This document shows, piece by piece, positions 54,563-63,939 of a DNA stretch of 64,000 nt. The position numbers and the translations under genes were made by a program. Within the stretch, counting starts at the first letter, position 1. Each line of letters begins with the position of its first letter. Origin of the DNA: Spirochaetaceae bacterium. GTDB lineage: Bacteria; Spirochaetota; Leptospiria; Leptospirales; Leptonemataceae. The notes below the pieces were generated by a model. It saw only the letters and a program-made list of their open reading frames with translations. It did no database searches and was not told the DNA's origin. The stretch lies in the NCBI GenBank assembly GCA_002729885.1, contig PBUB01000013.1, positions 31,758-95,757 of the forward strand. Direction: 5' to 3'.

Positions 54563-56338
54563 TCACTGAACCTGTGCTGTCTCTTTCCCGGAATTGTAGA
54601 CCTTATCCGCATTCTGTATCCGCGTGAGTGCCGCCTGTGCTACTGCGAGGCTGTCCAGATGAAAGGCCTCTTTGTCTGTAAACCAGTGGGCCGGCGTATC
54701 GTCCCCGAGTTTGGCTGCAGCACGCTCAAAGACAAGGCTACACATATACCGTGCCGCGGTTAGCACCAATGGCTCGGCGAATCGTTCCCTGATGCCATCG
54801 CCAAGCGCCCGATACAATGGGATAGCTGTATCCATTGCTTCGCGGATTTCAGAGAGAAAATAACCGGGTTCCGGAATATCTGCAAGCAGTGCATCGAAGT
54901 ATCTGCGGAGGTATCCGTCGCCGGCCATGCCAGCAACTACCATGGCGACGCTGATGCCAATGTGCAACTGGCTTGTTCCCTCGTAGATCGTATTCACTCG
55001 GGCGTCGCGAAACATACGAGATACATCGTAGTCATTTGTATATCCGGCGCCGCCGTGTATCTGTAGCGCTGTGGAGGTACATTCCATCCCTTTTTCGGAG
55101 CAATAGTATTTGGCCAGAGAAGTAAAAAAGGCAGCCAGACGACTCCAGTGCTGAATCGTTTCGTCTTTTCGAATATCTCGATCCTTCAGCCCCTGCTTTT
55201 CCAGGCGGATCTGTCGGTGCTGATATTTATCGATGGCAACGCCGGTTTCCAGACACATCAGTCGCATCGCAGTTGTTTCCCGGCGTAGCCTTTCAAGCAT
55301 GTCGGCCACAGCCGGTATTTGATCGATGGTCTTAGCGAATTGAATACGTTCGCTTGCGTACTTCTTACTTTCGGCATGTGCTGCACATGCCGCTCCAGGT
55401 CCGCCGGATGCGCTGATCAGGCGCATGAAACTTGTCATTCCAATGGTGCATTTGGTCAGACCCTGGCCCTCTTCTGCGATGAGTTCGCCGGGTGTATCCT
55501 CCAGAACAACTTCGCAGGTGGGCGATGCATGGATACCTATCTTCTTTTCGATACCGCCGATTTCTGCATCCGAGCTACGTACAAGAAAGGCCGATAGCCC
55601 CCGTGCTCCGGATTGGCCAGTACGTGCCAGAGTAATCATAATGGAAGGATAAGGACCGATGCCACAACCCTGAGAAATAAATCTCTTCGTGCCGTTAAGC
55701 CTGTAAGAGCCATCCGGTTGCTTTGTGGCCACCGTGCGACAATTACCGAGATCCGACCCATAGTCCGGCTCGGTTAATGCCATGGCAAACAGATGCTCGC
55801 CAGAGGCCATAGGCTTTGCGAAACGCTCTATTTGATCGTCCGTTCCATATCGGGTGACGATCTGCGCCAGGTTCGCAAGGCCGGTGAGCATAGAAAAAGA
55901 CACATCCGACCGGGTCAAAAGAAAGTTAACAAAAGCCCACATCACCGCAGGCATTTGCAGTCCGCCTGCCTCTCTGGGAATAGCGTAGGGCAATAGACCG
56001 GTGTCTCGAAACTTCTCGTACAATCGTACCGCCTCATCCGGAAAACGAACCTCTCCATCTTTATAATCAAGCCCGGCCTGATCCAGAGTGGCGGATGCCT
56101 GTGCGATCTCCCTGCCGCAGAAATCACCCAGAGCTTCAAGGCTGGAGCGGTAAAACTCCACGGCTTCCTCTACACTGGAAGGGGCCATAGCATAAAGCTC
56201 ATCGCCGGATTTCTGGTAGCGCTGATAATCGGCAAAGTCTTCACCCTCTACCTCTTTGACTACCTCTGGCCAATCAACCAGACGGTCAAAGATGAGCTTC
56301 AGGTCTTCGTCATCTGAAAAATAGTTATTTGATATCAT
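54563..56338 (-). CDS. Acyl-CoA dehydrogenase (large, about 590-residue type)
   Basis: FAD-dependent alpha,beta-dehydrogenation of an acyl-CoA. The extra N-terminal part (to about 80) and a C-terminal helical extension make 591 residues, as in FadE5/DmdC-like enzymes. Landmarks: FAMALTEPDYGSDL, RLNGTKRFIS, IHASPTCEVVLED, RIQFAKTIDQIPAVADML, ALQIHGGAGYTNDYDVSRMFRDARVNTIYEGTSQLH (catalytic Glu near 450). It probably functions with the thiolase-like gene 186 bp upstream in fatty-acid degradation. The specific acyl chain is unknown. Confidence 0.92.
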   Translation of the reverse strand: MISNNYFSDDEDLKLIFDRLVDWPEVVKEVEGEDFADYQRYQKSGDELYAMAPSSVEEAVEFYRSSLEALGDFCGREIAQASATLDQAGLDYKDGEVRFPDEAVRLYEKFRDTGLLPYAIPREAGGLQMPAVMWAFVNFLLTRSDVSFSMLTGLANLAQIVTRYGTDDQIERFAKPMASGEHLFAMALTEPDYGSDLGNCRTVATKQPDGSYRLNGTKRFISQGCGIGPYPSIMITLARTGQSGARGLSAFLVRSSDAEIGGIEKKIGIHASPTCEVVLEDTPGELIAEEGQGLTKCTIGMTSFMRLISASGGPGAACAAHAESKKYASERIQFAKTIDQIPAVADMLERLRRETTAMRLMCLETGVAIDKYQHRQIRLEKQGLKDRDIRKDETIQHWSRLAAFFTSLAKYYCSEKGMECTSTALQIHGGAGYTNDYDVSRMFRDARVNTIYEGTSQLHIGISVAMVVAGMAGDGYLRRYFDALLADIPEPGYFLSEIREAMDTAIPLYRALGDGIRERFAEPLVLTAARYMCSLVFERAAAKLGDDTPAHWFTDKEAFHLDSLAVAQAALTRIQNADKVYNSGKETAQVQ

Positions 56339-56524
56339 AGATTTTTTCCGGTCCAGTTATGTGTATACAGGACAACTGCGACATGTGATTACTCCCGGGG
56401 CAATTGAAATATCTAACTTTGTATCGATGTTTCCCGTGTGCAGCCGGATGTTTGAGTCCATTTCTGATTGTATGCGCCCTCTTGATTACCCGGGATCGTC
56501 CGGCTCGCCAGATGCCGGACCAGT

Positions 56525-57655
56525 TCAGGCCGGCTCGAAAAAGTGTGTGAACAATGTGGTGCCGGCTCCGCCGATGCTTTGCATCAGTGCAGGTCCAATT
56601 TTCTCAGCCGGTAGCTGATTGGCACCGGCGGTTTCGGTAAGTTGAGCATGGATCTCCGCCGCCTGATAGAGCGCTGTAGCCCCGATGGGATGACCCCTGG
56701 CCTTCAATCCGCCCATGGTTGCAATGGGTAGCTTTCCATCCGCATAAATATCTCCGTCCTCTGCCAGTCGAAAGCCCCTTCCTTTTGAGGCAAATCCGCA
56801 GGCCTCCAGACATAGACAGGCCATAATGTTAAATGCATCATGTACTTCAAAGAACTTGAAGTCCGGAGTGTTTCGTCCGCTTGAATCGCAGGCTTTCTGA
56901 AAACTCTTTCTGGCAGCCAGAAAATCCAGAGGATCCTGTCGATCTTCCAGCACGAATCGGTCGGTGGAGCAGGCGCTGGCTGCAAGTTTCACATCACCGG
57001 CTTTATGATCGGATCTACTCAAAACAATGCAGGCCCCGCCATCGCAGACAGGAGAGCAATCGTAGAGTCTTAGCGGCTCTGCAATAATGCGGGCTTCCAC
57101 AACCTTCGCTTCATCCACTTCCTTCTGGAAGAGAGCCAGAGGATTCTTCGCACCGTTTCTATGAGCATTTATGGCAAAATTGACGAACGATTCATACTGC
57201 ACTGAATGATTCTTCAGATACATTGCCAGTGCATCAGCATTCTTGAGAACCATGGTTTTTTCTGATTCTCGCACGGCATGCAGTGCCTTGCGAAGCACAG
57301 GATTTGCATCTCCGGCAGACATTCGCTCCACTCCAACCACAGCCACAGAGTTCACTTCCCCGCTCTGAATCGCTAGATAGGCCGCCCGAATAGCTGCCGC
57401 ACCGCTGGCAGATACCGCGCTTATATCCATAGCCTCTACTCCGGCCAGTCCGGCCTCATCAGCGATGAGAGAAGCCAGATGCATCTGACCTTCCAGTTCG
57501 CCGCTCATCATGCTGGAGGCATAGATGGCATCCACAGACTCCAGGCCGCTTCTTTCCAGAGCTTCCCGGACGAGAGTGCCTCCCATTTCCCAGGAGTTCT
57601 GGTTTATGGATTTGGCTACAGGTAATCTGGATGCAGATAGTAGATGGACCGCCAT
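56525..57655 (-). CDS. Thiolase-fold protein with Ser at the nucleophile position
   Basis: A 376-residue SCP-2/archaeal-type thiolase homologue: SASRLPVAKS, AVSASGAAAIRAAYLAI, VCDGGACIVL, EVHDAF (His motif), GGLKARGHPIGATALY (catalytic His) and QSIGG. The nucleophile block is DISAVSASG, where thiolases have a catalytic Cys before ASG; the codon is TCT, one base from TGT. It may have lost condensing activity, or the Ser variant may do a different reaction. It follows the DUF4139 pair by 24 bp, so may be in the same transcript. Confidence 0.86.
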   Translation of the reverse strand: MAVHLLSASRLPVAKSINQNSWEMGGTLVREALERSGLESVDAIYASSMMSGELEGQMHLASLIADEAGLAGVEAMDISAVSASGAAAIRAAYLAIQSGEVNSVAVVGVERMSAGDANPVLRKALHAVRESEKTMVLKNADALAMYLKNHSVQYESFVNFAINAHRNGAKNPLALFQKEVDEAKVVEARIIAEPLRLYDCSPVCDGGACIVLSRSDHKAGDVKLAASACSTDRFVLEDRQDPLDFLAARKSFQKACDSSGRNTPDFKFFEVHDAFNIMACLCLEACGFASKGRGFRLAEDGDIYADGKLPIATMGGLKARGHPIGATALYQAAEIHAQLTETAGANQLPAEKIGPALMQSIGGAGTTLFTHFFEPA

Positions 57656-57679
57656 CCGGTCAGGCTGCGGAGAGCAGCC

Positions 57680-59287
57680 TTAATTTCCATAGAAATTTCC
57701 GGAAATGCCCTCTGGCACCTCCACCTGATAGCCCAGTCGAACGGTGCGCTTCTCGCCGGCCTTGAGTTCCATCGACCACACCAGGATTCCGGTGCTGGCC
57801 GAAAGCTCCTTATAACCAGCTGTGGTATCTTCCAGAATGCGAACTTTAACTTTCTCGGTGGCCGTTACAGGTATGCGCTCATAAAGCTTGATGGATTGCT
57901 TTTTCCCGGTAGGATTTTCCAGCTCGAGCCTGACTTCTGTCTGAAAGATCCGATTGGACGAAATCAATCCGGCTTCCTTTTGACTGCGATAGATCTTTCG
58001 ATTCAGTCGCACATCGCCGGTCACTCCCAGTCCGGCCATAAGCTCAGAACCTGGTGGAGTATATTCGATGTAGGTCATTCCCATATAGCCGTCCGGCCCA
58101 TAGATGTAACCTTTTCCGGACAACATGGAATATCTTGAATCGTTCTTTAATTGAAGAGCTCGGTGAGGACTTGCAGACACCTGACCTACCACTCTTAGAT
58201 GCTCATCCAGAACCTTTAAATCCAGGGATGCGATGTTGATTCTCTGGTATCGTTTTCCGGATGGTATACTCACACGATCCGGGATCTGAAATCGCACAAG
58301 CCTGTCCTGATTGTCGGATCGCTCACCACCTTCAGTGGTTTCCGTTTCCATACCGTCAAAGTCCACTGCCTGATTCTGGGTAACGATCTGAGTATTCGCC
58401 TGCACCTCTCTGGCATGCACTCGAATCGCAGACAGCGCCGGTCGATTACCGCCTCGGTCCGGCCTGGATGTAGATAGCTCCAGTTTCACATTTACCCAGT
58501 CCTCACCGCTGCTTTGCTGAATGAGACCCACAAGCTTTCCAGGAATGGATTTTGCGCCAGCGCTGTATTCCAGGTTATACGAAACATCCCAGCCTGCATC
58601 CTCTACCATATAGTCGAAGCCTGCATTTACAGTGGTGGCGGCCGGAACGTATAGAGTCATCTCTACAATTCGAATTTCATCGGAAAGATCCGAATCCAGT
58701 TGTTTGATTCTGGATTCTACCAGATCCAGTTCTTCCTGCAGATCATCTTTCTTGCGAAGTATCCTCTGGATATCCAGCTGTATCTCATCGCTGCTACGAG
58801 ATACATGGCCGCGAGCCGATTGCCAGGCCGCCAGTTCCGCCGCACTTCTTTCGAAGGCAGCGTCCGAAACTCCCTGGAGAAGAAGGGTTAAGAATCGATC
58901 ATTGAGTCTTGCCAGAGCTTCCAGCTTATCCTTCTGGCGATTGATGGCATCCAGTTCTGTTTGAAGCTCCTTTCGGCGCTTTTCCAGGGCTGCCAGTCTT
59001 TGATCCACCGCTTCGCTGGCCTTTTCTGTTCTGGTCCATACACTTTGAACAATGCAATTGCTCTGAGCACAGAATCCTACCAGGCTTTCGGACTTCAGTT
59101 TAACTGCGGGTCCACGATAAACGATTCGGTTCTGTCCGGCCTGCAGAGGAACCTCAGCCGCTCGACGCACCAGGGCCCGGTCATTGTAAAGAACTACACT
59201 TTCAATGGGAAAGGGTCGAGTCTCGGCCGCCAGAACTCCGCCGGCAAGATAGAGGCCCAGAAACAATGCTACATTAAGGCGCTTCAT
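57680..59287 (-). CDS. DUF4139-family secreted protein (first of a tandem pair)
   Basis: A 535-residue protein with a signal peptide (LFLGLYLAGGVLAA). The N-terminal domain (VVLYNDRALVRRAAEV, DUF4140-like) is followed by a coiled coil (about 90-200) and the DUF4139 beta domain (FDYMVEDAGWDVSYNLEYSA, GEDWVNVKLELSTSRP, TPPGSELMAGLGVTGDVRLNR). It ends with VRLGYQVEVPEG. Function is unknown; the family (including mucoidy-inhibitor MuiA) is thought to act at the envelope. GGAGG precedes the ATG, and the start overlaps its paralogue by four bases. Confidence 0.85.
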   Translation of the reverse strand: MKRLNVALFLGLYLAGGVLAAETRPFPIESVVLYNDRALVRRAAEVPLQAGQNRIVYRGPAVKLKSESLVGFCAQSNCIVQSVWTRTEKASEAVDQRLAALEKRRKELQTELDAINRQKDKLEALARLNDRFLTLLLQGVSDAAFERSAAELAAWQSARGHVSRSSDEIQLDIQRILRKKDDLQEELDLVESRIKQLDSDLSDEIRIVEMTLYVPAATTVNAGFDYMVEDAGWDVSYNLEYSAGAKSIPGKLVGLIQQSSGEDWVNVKLELSTSRPDRGGNRPALSAIRVHAREVQANTQIVTQNQAVDFDGMETETTEGGERSDNQDRLVRFQIPDRVSIPSGKRYQRINIASLDLKVLDEHLRVVGQVSASPHRALQLKNDSRYSMLSGKGYIYGPDGYMGMTYIEYTPPGSELMAGLGVTGDVRLNRKIYRSQKEAGLISSNRIFQTEVRLELENPTGKKQSIKLYERIPVTATEKVKVRILEDTTAGYKELSASTGILVWSMELKAGEKRTVRLGYQVEVPEGISGNFYGN

Positions 59288-61380
59288 CGGGAGCCTCCTT
59301 CGTTGGCCATGACAGGGATTACATCTCTGTCATGTATGAGCTGATATTCCAGCTTTATCTTCTCTCTGGCTCCTGGCTTTAGATTGAGCTTGAAGCGCAT
59401 GATCCCATTATCCTCCTGGTGTGCCGGCGTGGGACTGACTTTGATGTTTTCGATGTTGATTCTATCGTCTGCAGATCTGGGAATTGCGCCGTAAAGATCC
59501 AGGGAAATGGCATAGGATCTACGATTATGGATTGTGAACTCTTCCTGATATCGTACCGCGCGCCGACCTCCAAATAGACCTTCCGAGGTTTCATATTGTC
59601 TGTCCTCGCGACTGATTTCTATATCTGGATCTTTACCCAGATTCAAATCATAACGTTCGCCGGGAGCCACCATGGGATGCCTGGAAGTACCTCCAAAGTC
59701 TTCGCCGTAGTAGATATCCACCGGACCTGCCAGAAGTGCCTGTTTATCCGAGTATTGAATGTTGGCTGTAAGATACGCTCCAGGATTTCGATTGAGAGAT
59801 ACCTCATAGCTAAGTGAAGCATTGTAGCGGTTTTCAGAAATAAATACTGAGCGAAAAACACCGTCGGATGTAACCGATATCTTTAAAGGAGCATCCATGG
59901 AGAAATCCCCGGGCACCTGCTTTCCAGGGGCGGTGAGCTGTCGTTTGAGTTTCTTTGTCTGCTCCATTTCGTAGGACCAGGCGCGAATCTGTTTGGCCTG
60001 CTCTATTTCTCTTTTGAACTTCTGCTTTTCGGAAGTGGACAGTCTTTGAATGATATCCAGCGTTCTGGTAGCGTGGGTTCTGGCATTACTGTAGTCTCGC
60101 TTATTGTAATAGTTTTCCTGTTCATTCACAGATTCTCGAAAATCTTCCATTAGATCCCTGGCTTCCCGGGCTTTTTGATCCGCCAGCTCTTCTTTAACGT
60201 CTGCCAGGTTCTTGTTGTAGAAACCGCGAACATCGTTCACCGATTGTTCCATTCTCTGCTGCTGTTCCATGGCCTTTTTGGGAGCTGGCTTGTAGGAAGT
60301 GGACGGTTCAGGAGAAGGTGCATCCTTCTTCTTTTCCCGTTCGTAATACCCGGCCGGAGCTTCTTCATCGGCCGCCTGGGCTACATTGCTTTCCAGTCCC
60401 CTGTCGCTGCGGGCTACGCGGGTGGAATCCGGACGAATCACAGAAGCGATGGTCCAACGACTCAACTCTGGCAGTCGGCTGGGATTGGTTAGATCGGCGG
60501 TGGATAGAGTTAATTTTGCATCGCTCCAGTCTTCGCCGGTTTCGTTATAAACATATACGGCTGTGGTCAGCTTTACCGATGGACTGGAGGATCGGGACTC
60601 TTCCAGGGTAAGTCGATAATGAGGAAACCATCCCGCATCTTCTACTCCGTATTCCAGGGCAATGTCATAGCTGCCCGCCCGGGGAGCTTCCAGATCCACC
60701 ACTACAGTCTTTCGTCTGGTTTCCCGATGGCTTTTGTAGCGCTCGGCCACAGTAAGTGCGATTTCCAGTCTTCTGCGAGCATTGTCGATTCGGCCCAGCA
60801 GTTCATTGATTCTGGAATTGATGCGAGTCAGGGAGGAATCTACAAAGCCAAATATATGTTTCCAGCGATCTACCGAAATCAACGGCTTATCTTCTCCGGA
60901 GGGCTTGAGATCAATGGAGGATAATGCCTTTCGCTGCTCCACCTGGGCCAGATACAGCGCGGTAACTTCCCTCAGTTCCTGTTCTGCTGCTTTCAGTTCC
61001 TTTTCTGCGGCTTCCGCTTCCTGGGTGCGAAACTCCTTTTCCACAACGGTTTCCACTCTTAGATCCAGCAGCCTTAGATCCGAGGAGCCTTTCAGTCTTA
61101 GCCTGGCTGTCTGATCCAACAGCTTCTCTGGAAGATCTTCGAAGGCCAGCCTGATGCGACCGGCCGGTAGATCCAGAGTGGTGGTGCGGAGTAACAGTGC
61201 CTGACCGTCGAATAGATGAACCCGGGAAATGCTGGACGGAATGGCCCGGTAGTCCTCTTCTTCAGCCCACAAACCTGTAGTCATCAGAGTTAGTAGGCAG
61301 ACCGCGGCGGTCCGCCAGGAAAGGAGGGAATTCATAGCCCTATAGACGCCTGCCCGGGCCGGAAGTTCATTAAGGTGCAT
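59284..61380 (-). CDS. DUF4139-family secreted protein (second, larger of the pair)
   Basis: A 698-residue paralogue of the next gene. GGAGGAGAAGCGT before the ATG at 61380 is an excellent ribosome site, so I keep this start even though the signal peptide (AAVCLLTLMTTGLWA) begins some 20 residues in. The N-terminal DUF4140-like domain starts ISRVHLFDGQALLLR. A coiled coil follows (about 115-215), then DUF4139 (LEYGVEDAGWFPHYRLTLEES, GEDWSDAKLTLSTADL). A second long charged helical region (350-480, Lys/Glu/Arg/Gln-rich) is not in its partner. Envelope role, unknown ligand. Confidence 0.85.
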   Translation of the reverse strand: MHLNELPARAGVYRAMNSLLSWRTAAVCLLTLMTTGLWAEEEDYRAIPSSISRVHLFDGQALLLRTTTLDLPAGRIRLAFEDLPEKLLDQTARLRLKGSSDLRLLDLRVETVVEKEFRTQEAEAAEKELKAAEQELREVTALYLAQVEQRKALSSIDLKPSGEDKPLISVDRWKHIFGFVDSSLTRINSRINELLGRIDNARRRLEIALTVAERYKSHRETRRKTVVVDLEAPRAGSYDIALEYGVEDAGWFPHYRLTLEESRSSSPSVKLTTAVYVYNETGEDWSDAKLTLSTADLTNPSRLPELSRWTIASVIRPDSTRVARSDRGLESNVAQAADEEAPAGYYEREKKKDAPSPEPSTSYKPAPKKAMEQQQRMEQSVNDVRGFYNKNLADVKEELADQKAREARDLMEDFRESVNEQENYYNKRDYSNARTHATRTLDIIQRLSTSEKQKFKREIEQAKQIRAWSYEMEQTKKLKRQLTAPGKQVPGDFSMDAPLKISVTSDGVFRSVFISENRYNASLSYEVSLNRNPGAYLTANIQYSDKQALLAGPVDIYYGEDFGGTSRHPMVAPGERYDLNLGKDPDIEISREDRQYETSEGLFGGRRAVRYQEEFTIHNRRSYAISLDLYGAIPRSADDRINIENIKVSPTPAHQEDNGIMRFKLNLKPGAREKIKLEYQLIHDRDVIPVMANEGGSR

Positions 61381-61435
61381 ACGCTTCTCCTCCCGGGATT
61401 CCCGTGGTTTTCGCCGCGGGCAGGCCGGACTTAAA

Positions 61436-62152
61436 TCATTTGATGGTGTTTAGAGCTCGCTTACGAGCATCCTCGTAGCTCTTTAGAGTGCGCTGATTCA
61501 TTTGCTGAACCTCTTCGAATTTCTTGCGCATGTCATCGGACATATTGGCATCTGCCTTGTTCAGCACGTAATCGATCAGCTCCAGTCGATCATTCAGTGC
61601 CTTTTGCTGATAATCGTAATATTCGTTCACCTCAGCTTCGGAGGCTTCTTTCTTTACGATTCTGGTCTGGATCTGATAGATTTCCTGTCTTCTCTGTTCT
61701 TTCTGGGCTTTTAATTCCGGAGTCATTCTCTGAGGGATCACGGTATTATCCGGAAATTTTTTACGCAGGGTATCGAACTGGGACATTTGACGGTCGGTGA
61801 ATTGCTGACCTGTCTGTGGATTGATTGGATTTCCTTCACTGACTGGATCCAGGATCTCTGGATCCCCGTAATTTCTCTGGCGGGCATCCGGCTGGTCTGG
61901 CAGGTTGTTTTCCCCTACTCCAGAATCCATGAAGCCAGAATCAAAAAGTGAGTTTCCTGGCTCATTGCTACGACCGGCAGGCCCGGAGGGCCGATTCGAA
62001 TCTTCCGAAGAAAGACCAAAGACACTGAGGGCTGCCTGGTCGGCATCGGACATTTGAGGCTTCTTCGAAGGAGCGCTCCACACCACTCCCACGGCTATTA
62101 CCAGCGAAATCACCAAAAAGACGTTTCTGGCTTTTGTATTGGAATATTGCAT
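61436..62152 (-). CDS. Membrane-anchored coiled-coil protein of unknown function
   Basis: A 238-residue protein with an N-terminal signal-anchor helix (ARNVFLVISLVIAVGVVW), a Ser/Gly/Pro/Asn-rich linker (60-130) and a charged helical C-terminal half (DTLRKKFPDNTV to QQMNQRTLKSYEDARKRALNTI). I place the start at the ATG 62152; the frame is open to 62236 but that extension is Cys/His rich and implausible. It lies 55 bp upstream of the DUF4139 pair and reads the same way, so it may be part of that envelope operon. No family is recognised. Confidence 0.72.
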   Translation of the reverse strand: MQYSNTKARNVFLVISLVIAVGVVWSAPSKKPQMSDADQAALSVFGLSSEDSNRPSGPAGRSNEPGNSLFDSGFMDSGVGENNLPDQPDARQRNYGDPEILDPVSEGNPINPQTGQQFTDRQMSQFDTLRKKFPDNTVIPQRMTPELKAQKEQRRQEIYQIQTRIVKKEASEAEVNEYYDYQQKALNDRLELIDYVLNKADANMSDDMRKKFEEVQQMNQRTLKSYEDARKRALNTIK

Positions 62153-62236
62153 ATACTTGAGACGATGCTGAGTTACCGGCGGTTTGGCAAGTTTTTTCGT
62201 TGTATGTGCAGCACAGTGCACCACGCAGGTATACAT

Positions 62237-62803
62237 ATGCGGCGCCTGAGCCTCAGTTTATCGTTGCTGGCATTTCTGGCACTGCCCTCTTGCGGCACAA
62301 ATACGGACCGACCGGTTTATTCCATATTCTCCATTCTGTCCGTGGCCGCACCGGCTATTGTGGATGTGGCTCCGGTGGACATTTCAGAGGGGCTTCTGGG
62401 AACACCGGGCTACAAGCTACGTTACGGATTCGATGTAAAATACTACGTCACCAATCAGGAGCCGGAATTCGTAGGCTATAATCTCTATATTACTACCACA
62501 AGTCTGTCCACGGAAGCCATCCTATCTGGCATCGGTGCCGACCCCTATTTGCCGGCCGGGTATGAACCTACTTTCTATCACAGCCCATCTGAGGCCAATA
62601 CATCGTCTTCATCTCTAATAACCAAACGTGTGACTGCACTGAAAGCACCTCCGGGAGAAGTCCCATTCCAGGTATGTGAAAAGTACTTCTTTCGACTCCA
62701 GGCTGTGCTCCTTACTGGAATTGAATCGGCTCCCGGACCACAGATCTCGGGATGCGCTTTCTATGACTCTACTCTGTGCCCCACGGACAGCTCCTGCAAT
62801 TAG
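62237..62803 (+). CDS. Lipoprotein of unknown function upstream of rsmI
   Basis: A 188-residue protein. The leader MRRLSLSLSLLAFLALPSC ends in a lipobox. The mature part contains DVAPVDISEGLLGTPGYKLRYGF, VGYNLYITTTSLS and a C-terminal region with three Cys (SGCAFYDSTLCPTDSSC), possibly forming disulfides. The fold may be fibronectin-like by its alternating pattern, but I cannot name a family. AGGT precedes the ATG at 62237, which is only 84 bp from the divergent start at 62152. Three bases separate its stop from rsmI, so they are co-transcribed. Confidence 0.75.
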   Translation: MRRLSLSLSLLAFLALPSCGTNTDRPVYSIFSILSVAAPAIVDVAPVDISEGLLGTPGYKLRYGFDVKYYVTNQEPEFVGYNLYITTTSLSTEAILSGIGADPYLPAGYEPTFYHSPSEANTSSSSLITKRVTALKAPPGEVPFQVCEKYFFRLQAVLLTGIESAPGPQISGCAFYDSTLCPTDSSCN

Positions 62804-62806
62804 ACC

Positions 62807-63580
62807 ATGTCATCCGAGTATGAGTGGACGTTTCCTCTTGGGCAGGACTGGAATGATGAGCTACCCGCCGGGCCGGCCCTATATATAGTAGCCACGCCCA
62901 TCGGCAATCTGGAAGATATTACCATCCGAGCCCTCCGAATACTGAACGGAGTGGATCTGATTCTGAGCGAGGATACCCGGAAAAGTAGCCGGTTGCTGCA
63001 GAGGTACGGTATTACGAGCCAGCAGAAGTCCTTTCGGGTGCATCAAATCCATGCCGATGTAGCCTTTGCACTACAACAGCTGAAGGCCAATCTAAGGATT
63101 GCAATGATATCCGATGCCGGCACTCCCGGAATATCCGATCCAGGTAGCCATCTGGTACGAGCCGTTCGAGCGGAAATACCGGATTGCCCCATTGTTCCCA
63201 TTCCAGGACCATCCGCCCTGGGGGCCGCTCTATCGGTATGTGGATGGCAAACCAATCCGGCCACCTTTCTGGGATTTCTGCCCCGAAAGCCTGGCAAGAT
63301 GAAAACGGCGCTGTCTGCCGGTCCGCCGGATGGAGTGCTGGTGATCTATGAATCCGTGCACAGGATTCGCAAGACTCTGGAATTTATTCGAATTGAGATG
63401 CCTGGACGACCAATCTTGATAGGTAGAGAGCTAACCAAATTACATGAGCAATGGATTCTCTGGTCAACGGAAGAGGCGCTGCCTGATTTCACAGAAAAAG
63501 GGGAATTTGTAATTCTGGTGGGCCCGGCCCGATCCTCCTCGGAAAACCAGGATTCTGACACCGAAACCTCTGCAAACTGA
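62807..63580 (+). CDS. rsmI: 16S rRNA (cytidine(1402)-2'-O)-methyltransferase
   Basis: Methylates the 2'-O of C1402 in the ribosomal decoding site; 257 residues, TetrapyrroleMT fold. Signature segments: ALYIVATPIGNLEDITIRAL, LILSEDTRKSSRLLQRYGI, MISDAGTPGISDPGSHLVRA, VPIPGPSALGAALSVCG, FLGFLPRKPGK and YESVHRIRKTLEFI. About 20 extra N-terminal residues precede the usual start, and the usual short C-terminal domain is reduced. The start follows the lipoprotein stop after three bases, so translation is coupled. Confidence 0.95.
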   Translation: MSSEYEWTFPLGQDWNDELPAGPALYIVATPIGNLEDITIRALRILNGVDLILSEDTRKSSRLLQRYGITSQQKSFRVHQIHADVAFALQQLKANLRIAMISDAGTPGISDPGSHLVRAVRAEIPDCPIVPIPGPSALGAALSVCGWQTNPATFLGFLPRKPGKMKTALSAGPPDGVLVIYESVHRIRKTLEFIRIEMPGRPILIGRELTKLHEQWILWSTEEALPDFTEKGEFVILVGPARSSSENQDSDTETSAN

Positions 63581-63939
63581 ACCTCCGGGATGGATTCCAC
63601 CGATCCCTCATGAATCGTGAAAATACGCCGATGTCATATGGGTCCGGGCCAGAGCCCCTGGAAACGTCCAGAGCAAATACAATTTGAGGCGATCCGAAAA
63701 AGAATGAGGGTCCGGAAAATCTGCAGGATTGAGAATATCTATGATTCTGCGGGCCTGGTTGGGCGCCAGGGTTCAGTGGAAATGGCATCCCGATAGACAT
63801 AATCAGAAGCCAAAACGGAAAAAAATCCAGTGTTTGACGGTGAAAATTGGAAATCTATGGTGGAAAAAAGGCTCGTGAGAAAGAAAAATCGTTTAGAAAA
63901 TCCCATAAACGGCCGATATAATTCCCAGAGGTAACTGGA
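63581..63939. other. Intergenic region between rsmI and the FlgM-like gene
   Basis: A 359-bp gap. I see no convincing coding frame or tRNA. The last 120 bp are A-rich and contain the sigma-28-like promoter (63894-63919) and an AGAGG ribosome site (63927-63932) immediately before the ATG at 63940. Confidence 0.6.
63894..63919 (+). promoter_or_regulatory. Sigma-28 (FliA)-type flagellar promoter candidate
   Basis: GCCGATAT (63912-63919) differs by one base from the FliA -10 consensus GCCGATAA. Fourteen bases upstream of it, TAGA (63894-63897) resembles the TAAA of the -35. A start around 63926 would leave a short leader carrying AGAGGT before the ATG at 63940. Confidence 0.55.
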
